From assembly GCA_003132585.1 (NCBI GenBank), contig PKYG01000091.1, positions 18,893 to 67,229 of the forward strand: a stretch of DNA of 48,337 nucleotides, read 5' to 3'. Shown one piece after another: positions 38,637 to 47,128 of the stretch. Within the stretch, counting starts at the first letter, position 1. Each line of letters starts with the position of its first letter. Made by a program: the position numbers and the translations under genes. The notes under the pieces were generated by a model. The model did no database searches and was not told the DNA's origin. It was given only the letters and a program-made list of their open reading frames with translations. Source of the DNA: Actinomycetota bacterium (GTDB taxonomy: Bacteria > Actinomycetota > Thermoleophilia > UBA2241).

Positions 38637-40778
38637 TCACGTTACCGTCAGGTACCGGTACGCCGACTTCGTCGCCGCGTGCAGCGCGTCGGCCGGATGG
38701 TAGGCGCGCAGCCGCCAGCGGCCGGCGCTCGGCAGCGCGAACCGCGCCCGGTACTTGCTGTAGGTCGAGTAGTTCAGGTTGGCGGCGTTCACCGTCAGTT
38801 TGAGCACCCACGTGCCGCTCCGCAGCTTGTAGCAGAGGATCCTGACTGAGCGCTGCCCGGCCGGATGCCGCGGCTGAAGCGTGCCGGTCGAGGTGAAGGC
38901 GACACCGTGACGCACTCTCAACGGTGCGCTCGGCGTGCCGAGCAGCACGTGCGGCGTGACGGTCACCGGCGCACTCTGCGAGCCCGCGAAGTCGACATCG
39001 CCGGGGAAGCGCAGACGGTACATCGTCTTTTGCCTGAGATGGGCCGCGGCCAGCACGCTGTACGAACCGTCGGCCGAAGGCAGGTCGGCTACCCAGGACC
39101 ATACGCTGCCGTCGGGTGAGCTCTCGAGCACGACTTGCTTGCCGCCGAGCGGCGCGCCATCGGTGCTCAGCTGCCCGCTGAGCTGCACTGCGCCGCGCCA
39201 CGGGACGACGAGCAGAGGCGGCGTCAATGTGAGCATCGTCGCGCCCCGCGGCACGACGCTCCCGAAGACGCCGCTCGACCAGTTGCCGGCAGCATCGCGG
39301 GCGAAGATGCCGTAGTAGTACGTAGCGCCGTTGCTGAGACTGGAGTCGTCGTAAGCGGTGCCTGCGCCGGAGTAGACCGCCGTGCCGTCGGCGGCGTCGG
39401 CCGGCTGGTGGCTGTCGTTGCGCACCACCGTCGTCGCGCTCCAATCGGGGTCGCCGGGGTTGGTCCACGCAATCGACGCCGCTTGATCGCCCGGCGTGAA
39501 GGTAGCGCCGGTCACCGGTCCCGGCGGCGTGCCGTCGGGGGTCGCCGTCGCTTCGTTCGAACGCGGCCCCTCGTTGGTCGCCGCGTCGTGTGCGCGCACG
39601 AGGTAGTGATACGTCGTGTCGTTCGCGACCGTTGCATCGGTGTAGGTCGTCTCCGTTGTCGTGCCGATGACGACGGCGGGCGCCGTTTCGACGGCCAGGC
39701 CGAGGTCGACCCAGCGGTAGATCGTGTAGCCGGTGACGCCGACGTCGTCCGTGGCTGCCGTCCAGGAGAGCGCGACGCTGGCGTTGTGCGCCGTCGCGCT
39801 CAAACCCGTCGGCGTGTCCGGCGGCGTCTGATTGGAAGCGCCGTAAGCGATGTCGACGTCGCTCGTGGCGCCGGTGAAGCTGCTCGCGCCCGTCGGCCAG
39901 ATCGTGGTGCCCTGCAGCAGCACGTCGAACGCGAGGCCGGCGGGCACCGCCAGCCGGAAGTCACCGGCGGTGCCCGCCGGCCCGTAGTCTTCGTTGTCGA
40001 GGATCCCGTCGGCGTTGTCGTCGCAGAGATTGGGCTCGGTGCGCTGCAGGCTCCACAGCGTCGTCGTGCCGCCGGCGACACTCTCTGCCCGCTTGGCGCC
40101 CGTCAACCCAGTGGCCACGCCGTTGTGGACCCAGAAACCGCCGCCGCTCGTCGCCGTCATGTCGAGCACGGTGACGGCCGGCGCGGACGAGCCGTTCAGA
40201 GTCGATCCGCTCGCCCCCGGGTTGAGCGACACGATCCAGTGGTAGGTGCCCGACAGCCGCGTGTCGCCGAACTTGACGTAGTACCAGGAATTCGTCGTGA
40301 TCAGTCCGGAGCTGTCGGTCGTGATCGACGGGAAGTCCGCCCAGGTCGCGTCGTCCGACTGCACCCACTGACTGGTGGTGGAGTTCCAGATGAAGCCGCG
40401 GTTGGCGCCGGAGACGGGGCCCGTGGAGGGGCTGAAGCGGATCTTCACGTAGTACGTCGTGCTCGTGGCCAGCCCGGCGGACGCCGAGAAGCGCACGGCA
40501 GTGACAGTGTGATCGTTGGCCACATACGTGGCGCTGTCGGCGGCGGTCACCCCGCCGGTGTACGAGCCGCTGGCGGCGAAGGCGGCGGGGGCCGCGAGCG
40601 CGACAAGCGCGGCGGCGAGCGCGAGTGCAAGACCGAGGCCGACGAGAGCGGCGATGCGCGCGCTCGTCATTCTCCGTCGGGTGCTCGCGCCCGTCATCCT
40701 CCGTCGCTCGCTCGCGCCCGGCTTCTCTGCCACCGGCCTCCTCATGGATGTGCCTGACACTGGTTTCTCTTGGAGCAT
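38637..40778 (-). CDS. large secreted surface protein with fibronectin type III domains
   Basis: 713 residues from ATG 40778 behind GGGAGGGAACC. After a long basic N-terminus (repeated RRRM) comes a signal helix (IAALVGLGLALALAAALVALAAPAAFA). The first half contains YYVKIRFSPSTG and YYVKFGDTRLSGTYHWIVSLNPGASG. Two FN3 domains begin at PDTPTGLSATAHNASVALSWTAATDD and PPGPVTGATFTPGDQAASIAWTNPGD. The C-terminal part (TLTPPLLVVPWRGAVQLSGQL...RYLTVT) is a beta-sandwich domain. It may be a surface adhesin or ligand receptor; no enzyme motif is visible. Confidence 0.85.
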   Translation of the reverse strand: MLQEKPVSGTSMRRPVAEKPGASERRRMTGASTRRRMTSARIAALVGLGLALALAAALVALAAPAAFAASGSYTGGVTAADSATYVANDHTVTAVRFSASAGLATSTTYYVKIRFSPSTGPVSGANRGFIWNSTTSQWVQSDDATWADFPSITTDSSGLITTNSWYYVKFGDTRLSGTYHWIVSLNPGASGSTLNGSSAPAVTVLDMTATSGGGFWVHNGVATGLTGAKRAESVAGGTTTLWSLQRTEPNLCDDNADGILDNEDYGPAGTAGDFRLAVPAGLAFDVLLQGTTIWPTGASSFTGATSDVDIAYGASNQTPPDTPTGLSATAHNASVALSWTAATDDVGVTGYTIYRWVDLGLAVETAPAVVIGTTTETTYTDATVANDTTYHYLVRAHDAATNEGPRSNEATATPDGTPPGPVTGATFTPGDQAASIAWTNPGDPDWSATTVVRNDSHQPADAADGTAVYSGAGTAYDDSSLSNGATYYYGIFARDAAGNWSSGVFGSVVPRGATMLTLTPPLLVVPWRGAVQLSGQLSTDGAPLGGKQVVLESSPDGSVWSWVADLPSADGSYSVLAAAHLRQKTMYRLRFPGDVDFAGSQSAPVTVTPHVLLGTPSAPLRVRHGVAFTSTGTLQPRHPAGQRSVRILCYKLRSGTWVLKLTVNAANLNYSTYSKYRARFALPSAGRWRLRAYHPADALHAATKSAYRYLTVT

Positions 40779-40800
40779 GACGTGGTTCCCTCCCTGTTCT

Positions 40801-41802
40801 TCAGGCGCTCAACTGGATGACAGCGCCGGTTGCCGATGTGTCGTAGCCGGTCAGATCCTCGACCTGCCGCTTGAAGTCGGCCGACTCGAGGCGCGCGAGG
40901 ACGGGGTGAAAGCGCGCGCTGGCGAAGATATCGTGCGGCATGACGAGGTCGAACTGCTCCTTGAAGAGCGGCACGAACCCGAGCCCCTGGCGGGCGGCGG
41001 CGGCGCGGATGCCGAGCGCCGCGTCGGCGCGGCCGGCGGCGATCAGCGCGGCCGCCTCCCCATGGCTCGTCACTTCCGTGACGTAGCCGTTCAGGGCGGC
41101 CGCGCCCAGCCCCTTGCCGGCCAGATACCGGTCCAGCCACACGCGCGTGCCCGAGCCGACGTTGCGATTGACGAACACGGCGCCGGAGGCGGCGACGTCG
41201 GCGATCGAGCCGAAGCCGCGCGGATTGCCGGGAGCGACGATCAGCCCCTGCTCGCGATGCGCCAGTGTCACGAGTGAGAGCGGGCTGCCGGGAAACAGGT
41301 GCTGCGCGTAGGAGCGGTTGTACTCGCCCGTGTCGGCGTCGAGCAGGTGGCAGCCGGCGGCGTCGCCGAGGCCGTGACGCAGGGCGATGAGACCTTCGAG
41401 GCTGCCCATGCGCATCGTCACGATGTCAGGTGCAGCCGGGTCAGCGCGCAGGTCGGCGGCCAGCAGGTCGAGCGCCGCGTCGTCGCTGCCGACGATCACC
41501 AGCAGGCCGCGCTCGCGCGCCTCGGGCACGACGATGAAGTCGACGGCGAAGGCGCGCGCCGTCGCGGCATAGTACTTCTCCTGATGGCCGCGGACGGCAC
41601 GGGTCTCCGCGAGCTCGATCAGACCGGCGCGCTCGAGCGCGAGCACGTGGTGGCGGATCCAGGCGGGGTGCTTGCCGAAGCGCGCGCCGAGCTGCGTCAG
41701 CGTCGCCGGCGCCGCCATGACGTGACGAAGAATCGCCAGCCGGTCGGCGTTGGCGAGCACCTTGAGTTGTTCGTACTGGTCGACGTGATGGATGTCGTCC
41801 AC
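40801..41802 (-). CDS. ArsR-type HTH plus PBP-like regulator (molybdate/tungstate-type sensor)
   Basis: 333 residues from GTG 41802 behind GCAGGAGC. Residues 10-75 (QLKVLANADRLAILRHVMAAPATLTQLGARFGKHPAWIRHHVLALERAGLIEL) form an ArsR-like winged helix. From about residue 105 a periplasmic-binding-protein-like domain follows (LLVIVGSDDAALDLLAADLRADPAAPDIVTMRMGSLEGLIALRHGLGDAAGCHLLDADTGEYN). Such PBP_like domains bind oxyanions in ModE/MoeA-type contexts. It lies 22 bases upstream of the FN3 gene, so it is the first gene of the operon. A perfect palindrome precedes it and is a likely self-operator. Confidence 0.85.
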   Translation of the reverse strand: MDDIHHVDQYEQLKVLANADRLAILRHVMAAPATLTQLGARFGKHPAWIRHHVLALERAGLIELAETRAVRGHQEKYYAATARAFAVDFIVVPEARERGLLVIVGSDDAALDLLAADLRADPAAPDIVTMRMGSLEGLIALRHGLGDAAGCHLLDADTGEYNRSYAQHLFPGSPLSLVTLAHREQGLIVAPGNPRGFGSIADVAASGAVFVNRNVGSGTRVWLDRYLAGKGLGAAALNGYVTEVTSHGEAAALIAAGRADAALGIRAAAARQGLGFVPLFKEQFDLVMPHDIFASARFHPVLARLESADFKRQVEDLTGYDTSATGAVIQLSA

Positions 41803-41824
41803 GCTGCTCCTGCGACTGCGGTCG

Positions 41825-41858
41825 GGCCGCTAAGGAAGTGCTTAGCGGCCATTCTACC
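41825..41858 (-). promoter_or_regulatory. operator palindrome and promoter of the HTH-PBP operon
   Basis: Perfect inverted repeat GGCCGCTAAG-N6-CTTAGCGGCC (41825-41850), 23 bases upstream of the regulator start. On the minus strand TAGAAT (41858-41853) is a good -10 box directly before the palindrome, with a weak TTCACC 17 bases further. A protein bound here would block the start of transcription, consistent with autoregulation. Confidence 0.65.
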
Positions 41859-41975
41859 GCAGTCGCCGGCGCCGGTGAAGTCCTCGCGCCGCCGCGCTTC
41901 ACAGCACGCCCACCTGTGCGCTACTCTTGCGGCAGCGCGGTGACCCCCGCGCGTCGGCGTCGGAGGGATGAGACC

Positions 41976-42266
41976 ATGGGATGCTGCTTCGGCTGCGTAG
42001 GGCTGATCGCACCGCGTCTGGCGACGCTCTTCCTTTGGCTCTTCACTAATCTCGTCACGCGCGCCTTCACCAGCTTGGTGTTCCCGCTGGCCGGCATCAT
42101 CTTCCTGCCGTTCACGACGCTGGTCTACGTGCTCGTCTATGCGCCCGGTCGCGGCGTCACAGGCTTGGGCTGGGTGTGTGTGGTCGTCGCCTTCTTCATG
42201 GACTTCGGCTCGTACGGCGGCGGTTACTCGAATCGCAAACGCCTGCCCGGATACGGCCGGTACTAG
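41976..42266 (+). CDS. small membrane protein with Cys-rich start
   Basis: 96 residues from ATG 41976 with GGAGGG upstream. MGCCFGCVGLIAPRLATLFLWLFTNLVTRAFTSLVFPLAGIIFLPFTTLVYVLVY forms two membrane helices, followed by GLGWVCVVVAFFMDFGSYGGGYSNRKRLPGYGRY with a Gly/Tyr-rich tail. It resembles small actinobacterial membrane proteins of unknown function. It is convergent with the AI-2E gene and their stop codons overlap (CTAG). Confidence 0.75.
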   Translation: MGCCFGCVGLIAPRLATLFLWLFTNLVTRAFTSLVFPLAGIIFLPFTTLVYVLVYAPGRGVTGLGWVCVVVAFFMDFGSYGGGYSNRKRLPGYGRY

Positions 42267-43438
42267 CTCTTCGCGCCGCCGCGGCGCAACTTCGCGGCCA
42301 ACCGCTGCGTCAGCGGCCGCGTGTCTTTGACCGGCGGCGGCGCCGCCGCCCTCGTGAGCTCCGAGTCGAGCACCTCGTGGCGCTGGGCGAAGGTCTCGAT
42401 GCCAGCCTGGATGACCGCCGTCACGGGCAATGCCAGGATCCCGCCGATCGCTCCGAAGAGACTGGCGCCGACGATCACCGAGCCGAAGGCGATGCCGGCG
42501 TTCAGCTCCATCGTGTGCGCCGTCACGCGCGGGCTGAAGATGTAGTTCTCGAGCTGCTGGTAGACCAGGACGTAGATGAGGAACACCAGCGCCCGGGACG
42601 GAGACACCAGCAGCGCGACCATCAACGGTAGCGCCGCGCCGATGTACGTGCCGATCGTCGGGATGAACTGCGAGACGACGCCCATGAAGAGCGCCAAAGG
42701 CAGGGCGTACCCGACGCCGATGATCTTCAGCGCGGCGTAGCCGAAGACCGCCGAGAGCGCCGCCAGCAGCGCCCGCGAGTAGAGGTAGCCGCCGACCTTG
42801 TCGACGGCCGTCTCCCAGCCCCAGAGAAAGTAGTGCTGGCGCCGCTCCGGCAGGTAGGAGAGCACGGCCCGCCGCAGTCGCGGCCCGTCGGCCAGCAGAT
42901 AGAAGGCGAAGAGGCCGATCGTCAATGCCTTGAAGACGGCGCCGACGACGGCCGCGCCGAAGCCGAAGAGCTTGCCGGCGATGTCGCCCCTGTAGCTGAG
43001 CAGCTTGGCACTCGCCGCGCGCAGCGTGTCCGTGACGTGCTGCGTGGAGAGGTCGATGCTCAGCCACTTGTTGCTGTACTTGCTGATCCGCGCCAGCCAG
43101 TCCGGCAGGTGGTCGATGAGGGCGCGCGCCTGGCTGATGAACAGCGGCATCATGAGGATGATCGTGCCGACGGCGAGGATGACGAGCACGACCAGCATCG
43201 TGAACGCGGCGAGCCCGCGGGGCCAGCCGTGCCGGGCCAGCCACTGCACCGCCGGCTCGAGCGCGAACGAGAGAAAGAGCGCGACGACGACCATGGTGAT
43301 GAAGCTGCCGAGTTGGCGGACGGCGGCGATCGTGAGCAGCACCGCGAAAACGGTGACGAACAGACCCGCCATGAACGGCACGATCCAGGCCGGCCGCTTC
43401 AGTTCGGGATCGTGCAGTTCGACCTGCGGGTCTGTCAT
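42263..43438 (-). CDS. AI-2E family transporter (UPF0118 permease)
   Basis: 391 residues from ATG 43438 behind GGAGCCGGG. Seven to eight transmembrane helices, with the family signature in IGVGYALPLALFMGVVSQFIPTIGTYIGAALPLMVALL and then MELNAGIAFGSVIVGASLFGAIGGILALPVTAVIQ. Such transporters move small molecules or ions (AI-2 export in some, Na+/H+ or unknown in others), so the substrate here is open. The C-terminal cytoplasmic tail is basic. Confidence 0.93.
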   Translation of the reverse strand: MTDPQVELHDPELKRPAWIVPFMAGLFVTVFAVLLTIAAVRQLGSFITMVVVALFLSFALEPAVQWLARHGWPRGLAAFTMLVVLVILAVGTIILMMPLFISQARALIDHLPDWLARISKYSNKWLSIDLSTQHVTDTLRAASAKLLSYRGDIAGKLFGFGAAVVGAVFKALTIGLFAFYLLADGPRLRRAVLSYLPERRQHYFLWGWETAVDKVGGYLYSRALLAALSAVFGYAALKIIGVGYALPLALFMGVVSQFIPTIGTYIGAALPLMVALLVSPSRALVFLIYVLVYQQLENYIFSPRVTAHTMELNAGIAFGSVIVGASLFGAIGGILALPVTAVIQAGIETFAQRHEVLDSELTRAAAPPPVKDTRPLTQRLAAKLRRGGAKS

Positions 43439-43464
43439 CCCGGCTCCTTCGACTCGTGGGGTCG

Positions 43465-44910
43465 CTAGAGGTTGGTCTCGCTCGCTGCCGGCTGCCCGCC
43501 GGCGCCCAGCGCCTTGCGGGCAGCCTCGGCGATCTCGCGCTCGTGCTCGCGGCTGGTGGCGAACACGCGATAGAGATGCGCCTTGGCGGGCACGAACTCG
43601 AGGATCCCCGAGAGCAACTGCTCCTCGATCGCATCGGTCGAGGGGTCGTACACGGGGATGCGCTTGGGCCCGCGCATCGGGTTGAGCGGGCGCGGGTCCT
43701 GCGAGGCGATGTCGACCTTGAACTCGATCGCGCGCAGGCGCGAGGGCAGGTTGGCGACGATCGCCGCGCGGAAGTCGTCGGCGGTGAGGTCGCGGCTCGC
43801 CGGCGCCGGCTGCTGGCGCTCCACCGACTGCTCGTAGACCATGTGGTACTTCACGTCGCGGTGGATGATCGCCTGCCACTCTTGGCCGAGCCGGCGGCGC
43901 TGGCTGCCGGCCGGCTCTTCGAGCCAGCTCTCGACGGTGTTGAAGAGCGACCACTCGGTGAGCTTGCGGTAAGCCTCGAGGTCGTCGAGCGGGCTCTCCG
44001 GCAGGATCAGCTGCAGAGTCTCGCGGAAGATCTCATGCAGGTGCATGTCGATCGCGTGTCCGATGCGATGGAAGTAGACGTTCTCGTACATGTAGAAGCG
44101 CGCGTTGAGGAACGCCCGCAGGGCGCCCAACGCGCGCTTGTGGAACGTCAGCCCCTCGGCCGTGCAGAACGTGTAGTAGAGCAGGCGGTCGACGTCGACG
44201 GCGTTGAGCGACACGCCGCACATGTAGGCGTCGCGGCGCACGTAGTCCATGTTGTCGACCGTGACCGCGCCGGCGAGCGTGCGCTGCAAGAGACCGACCC
44301 AGCGGGGCAGCTCGGCGGCGCCGGCGCCGCCCTTCCCTGCCCCGCCCGTACCCCCGACCTGCTCCGTGTCGCCGTCGGCGCGGATGAGCGCCGCCACGTG
44401 TGCCGGATCGACCCTTTCGCCGGGCGCGAAGGCGCCGCTCGGGCTACGTTCGAGCGCCGCGATCGCCCGCCCCAGCGAATGGACGATGAGGTGTTGCGAA
44501 ATGATCTCGTGGTTGAGCGAGAAACAGGGTTGCAGGTATTCTTCGTCAAAGAAATGACTGAAGGGGCCATGACCGAGGTCATGCAGTAGCCCCGCCAGCC
44601 GCAGGGTCTCTTCCACCAGCGGCAACGAAGGCGTGTCGGCTTCTACCGCTGAGAGAGTGGGATAGACCTGCTTCGCTAACTCTCCCGCCAAGTGCATGAC
44701 ACCCAGGCTGTGGGCGAACCGGCTGTGCTCCGCCGTGGGGAACACCCACCACGAGCTTTGCAGCTGGTGGATGCGCTTGAGGCGCTGCACCCACGCGTCG
44801 TCGATGACGTCGGCCTCGGCGACCTCGCCGTCGCGGCCCGCCATCGTAATGCGCAGGTAGCCGTACAGGGGGTCGGCGATCAGGTGGATGTCGTCGTAGG
44901 GAAGGGCCAT
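43465..44910 (-). CDS. HD-domain phosphohydrolase (dGTPase/SAMHD1-like)
   Basis: 481 residues from ATG 44910 (MALPYDDIHLIADPLYG); the upstream ATG at 44922 is an alternative. The HD motif is seen in FPTAEHSRFAHSLGVMHLAG and LLHDLGHGPFSHFFDEEYL, with a later NMDYVRRDAYMCGV containing the final Asp. The family (YwfO/dGTPase-like HD proteins) hydrolyses dNTPs or related phosphates and helps control nucleotide pools. A Gly/Ala-rich insert (QVGGTGGAGKGGAGAAE) interrupts the middle and is probably a surface loop. Confidence 0.92.
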   Translation of the reverse strand: MALPYDDIHLIADPLYGYLRITMAGRDGEVAEADVIDDAWVQRLKRIHQLQSSWWVFPTAEHSRFAHSLGVMHLAGELAKQVYPTLSAVEADTPSLPLVEETLRLAGLLHDLGHGPFSHFFDEEYLQPCFSLNHEIISQHLIVHSLGRAIAALERSPSGAFAPGERVDPAHVAALIRADGDTEQVGGTGGAGKGGAGAAELPRWVGLLQRTLAGAVTVDNMDYVRRDAYMCGVSLNAVDVDRLLYYTFCTAEGLTFHKRALGALRAFLNARFYMYENVYFHRIGHAIDMHLHEIFRETLQLILPESPLDDLEAYRKLTEWSLFNTVESWLEEPAGSQRRRLGQEWQAIIHRDVKYHMVYEQSVERQQPAPASRDLTADDFRAAIVANLPSRLRAIEFKVDIASQDPRPLNPMRGPKRIPVYDPSTDAIEEQLLSGILEFVPAKAHLYRVFATSREHEREIAEAARKALGAGGQPAASETNL

Positions 44911-45059
44911 GAGAGCAACCATAACGAGCCGCGCGCCGGGCGGCAAGGAGCTCCGCTGGAACGTCCGTAGCCAGTTCCTTGTCGCCTACCTCTGCGCGGC
45001 GGTCGCCTCGCTCAACTGACGCGTTCGGCGGCCGCCGCGCAGGTCCGTCCCGCTCTCAC

Positions 45060-46115
45060 TCAGGCGCGTGGGTCCCGATCCGACGCTTCTTCGAGCATCC
45101 GTCGGTAGGCGTCCTCATGGGCGACGACGAAGCGGTCGATACCGAAGCGCTCCTCGACCGCCTTGCGGCACTCCTGCGGGTCGATCTCATCGATGTGTCG
45201 CGCGGCATCGACCATCTCGTCGATCGTGTCGACGATGAAGCCCGTGCGCCCGTGCTCGATCACCTCGGGCACCGAGCCGCGGCGGAAGGCGATCACGGGT
45301 GTGCCGGCAGCGAGCGACTCGATCATCACCAGGCCGAACGGCTCCGGCCACTGGATCGGGAAGAGCGTGCAGCGCGCGTGACGGTAGAGCTCGGCCTTGC
45401 CATCGTGGTCGACCTCGCCGCGGTAGTGGATCTTGTCGCTCAAGTACGGCTCGATCTGCTTGGCGAAGTAGCTCTTCTCGGCCGTCTCGTTCACCTTGCC
45501 GGCCATGATCAGGCGCACACCGAGGCGGCGCGCCACCTCGCAGGCGGTGTGCGCACCCTTGTCGGCGATCATCCGACCGATGAAGAGGAAGAAGTCGTCC
45601 TTCTCGGCCAAGAAGCGGTGTTTGGCGATGTCGATCGCGTTCGCGATCGTGCCGACGAAGTGCAGGTCAGGAAAACCATTGCGCTGGTAGTCCGAGATCG
45701 CGATGAAGCTCAAGTCGTCGCGCAAGGCGCTGAGGCTCTCCAGTGTCGACTGGTCGGCCGGGCCGTGAAGAGTCGCCACGACAGGCACGCCGAGGAGCCG
45801 CTTGAGGAGCGCTCCCATCGCCCGCGAGGCATAACCGTCGTGGTCGTGAATCACGTCGAACTCGCGCGCCCGGGTATATGCATCGAGCCCGTGGGCGATC
45901 TCGAGATGGGCCCCGTGCTCGATGCGTTCGAACGGGGCGCGCGCGAACACATACGACAGACGCGCCGCGGTGACCGAGTCGCCGCTGGCGAACAGCGTCA
46001 CGTCGTGCCCGCGCGCAACGAGACCCTCGGTGAGCAGCGACACAACGAGCTCGATGCCGCCGTAGCCACGCGGCGGCAGCGGGAACCACGGTGGCGCGAT
46101 CATGCCGATCTTCAT
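45060..46115 (-). CDS. glycosyltransferase family 4
   Basis: 351 residues from ATG 46115 (KIGMIAPPWFPLPPRGYGGIELVVSLLTEGLVARGHDVTLFASGDS). The N-terminal nucleotide-fold PPRGYGGIE motif and the C-terminal EPFGLVMIESLAAGTPVIAFRRGSVPEVIEHGRTGF (E-x7-E) are those of GT4 retaining transferases that use UDP- or GDP-sugars. The donor and acceptor are not predictable. It is divergent from the PHP gene, across the inverted repeat at 46162-46211. Sequence 44911-45059 holds no gene. Confidence 0.93.
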   Translation of the reverse strand: MKIGMIAPPWFPLPPRGYGGIELVVSLLTEGLVARGHDVTLFASGDSVTAARLSYVFARAPFERIEHGAHLEIAHGLDAYTRAREFDVIHDHDGYASRAMGALLKRLLGVPVVATLHGPADQSTLESLSALRDDLSFIAISDYQRNGFPDLHFVGTIANAIDIAKHRFLAEKDDFFLFIGRMIADKGAHTACEVARRLGVRLIMAGKVNETAEKSYFAKQIEPYLSDKIHYRGEVDHDGKAELYRHARCTLFPIQWPEPFGLVMIESLAAGTPVIAFRRGSVPEVIEHGRTGFIVDTIDEMVDAARHIDEIDPQECRKAVEERFGIDRFVVAHEDAYRRMLEEASDRDPRA

Positions 46116-46161
46116 GGCGTTTCCTTTCGTCAGCCACAGGGATTCTATCCGCTACCGGCCA

Positions 46162-46211
46162 CCCGAACGATAGCACGGCGCCGGCGCGCCGACGCCGTGC
46201 TATCGTTCGGG
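46162..46211. promoter_or_regulatory. 19-bp-arm inverted repeat between two divergent genes
   Basis: The left arm CCCGAACGATAGCACGGCG (46162-46180) and right arm CGCCGTGCTATCGTTCGGG (46193-46211) are perfect complements with a 12-base GC loop. Each arm contains TGCTATCGT, which can act as a -10 box; in the right arm it lies just 6 bases before the GTG start at 46213, implying a leaderless mRNA. The same TATCGT -10 appears before the CsoR-type gene. Confidence 0.6.
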
Positions 46212-46212
46212 C

Positions 46213-47067
46213 GTGATCGACCTGCACGTGCATACGACCTGCTCGGACGGTACGCTGTCGCCCACGGAGGTCGTCGCGCTCGCCGCCGGGCTCGGCCTGT
46301 CGGCGGTGGCGATCACCGACCACGACACCGTCGACGGGCTCGAGGAGGCGCTCGCCGCCGGGCCCCGATACGGTATCGAGGTCGTGCCCGGCGTCGAGAT
46401 CAACCTCGAGCATGGGCAGATCACGCTCGACCTGCTCGGGTACTTCCTCCGCGGCCTGCCGGACACGGCGCTGCGCGGCTGTCTCGCCGAGCTGTGCGCG
46501 TACCGCGACGAGCGCAACGCGCGCATCCTCGAGCGGCTCGGCGAGCTCGGCGTGCCGGTGCAACCGGCCGAGCTCGCCGAGATCGCCGGCGGCGGCGCCG
46601 TGGGTCGGCCGCACATCGGCGAGGCGATGCGACGTCGAGGCTACGTGACCAGCATCAGCGACGCCTTCGCGCGCTACCTGCGGCGCGGCGCGCCCGCCTT
46701 CGTCGACCGCCGACGCCTGACGCTTGCCGAGAGTGTCCGCTTGCTGCAGCGCACCGGCGGCCTCGCCGTGATCGCTCATCCCGGCATCATCCGCACCGAC
46801 GAGGCCGGGCTGGCGGCGATCGTCCGTGAGGCCGTTGCCCTCGGCGTCGCCGGTCTCGAGTGCTGGCACCCCGATCACAGCACCGAAACGGTCGCCCGCT
46901 GCCTCGAGCTGGCGCGCGGCAACGGCCTAGTCGCCACCGGCGGCTCGGACTACCACGGCACGATCAAGCCCGATGCCCATCTGGGTCGGGGGGCCGGCGG
47001 CGCGCCGATCGCCGACGACGTGCTCGAAGCTCTAAAGAAGCGCGCCGCGCAGACCGTCGCCGGCTGA
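46213..47067 (+). CDS. PHP-domain phosphoesterase
   Basis: 284 residues from GTG 46213. The four PHP motifs are all visible: HVHTTCSDG, ITDHDT, GVEINLEHG and GGSDYHG, with AVIAHPG between the last two. Family members are metal-dependent phosphoesterases acting on 3',5'-bisphosphates or short oligonucleotides (RNase AM/YciV-like). The start codon follows the palindrome by a single base, so the transcript may be leaderless. No second domain is present. Confidence 0.93.
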   Translation: MIDLHVHTTCSDGTLSPTEVVALAAGLGLSAVAITDHDTVDGLEEALAAGPRYGIEVVPGVEINLEHGQITLDLLGYFLRGLPDTALRGCLAELCAYRDERNARILERLGELGVPVQPAELAEIAGGGAVGRPHIGEAMRRRGYVTSISDAFARYLRRGAPAFVDRRRLTLAESVRLLQRTGGLAVIAHPGIIRTDEAGLAAIVREAVALGVAGLECWHPDHSTETVARCLELARGNGLVATGGSDYHGTIKPDAHLGRGAGGAPIADDVLEALKKRAAQTVAG

Positions 47068-47128
47068 CGCCGGCGCGCGCCAAACGAGCCGCGGCGCCCG
47101 GCCGCCCAGGCGGTCCCGAATCGAAGTG

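Noticed and set aside
39135-40757. 540-aa plus-strand ORF opposite the FN3 protein
   Set aside because: Shadow frame, Arg/Gly/Val-rich without domains or a ribosome site.
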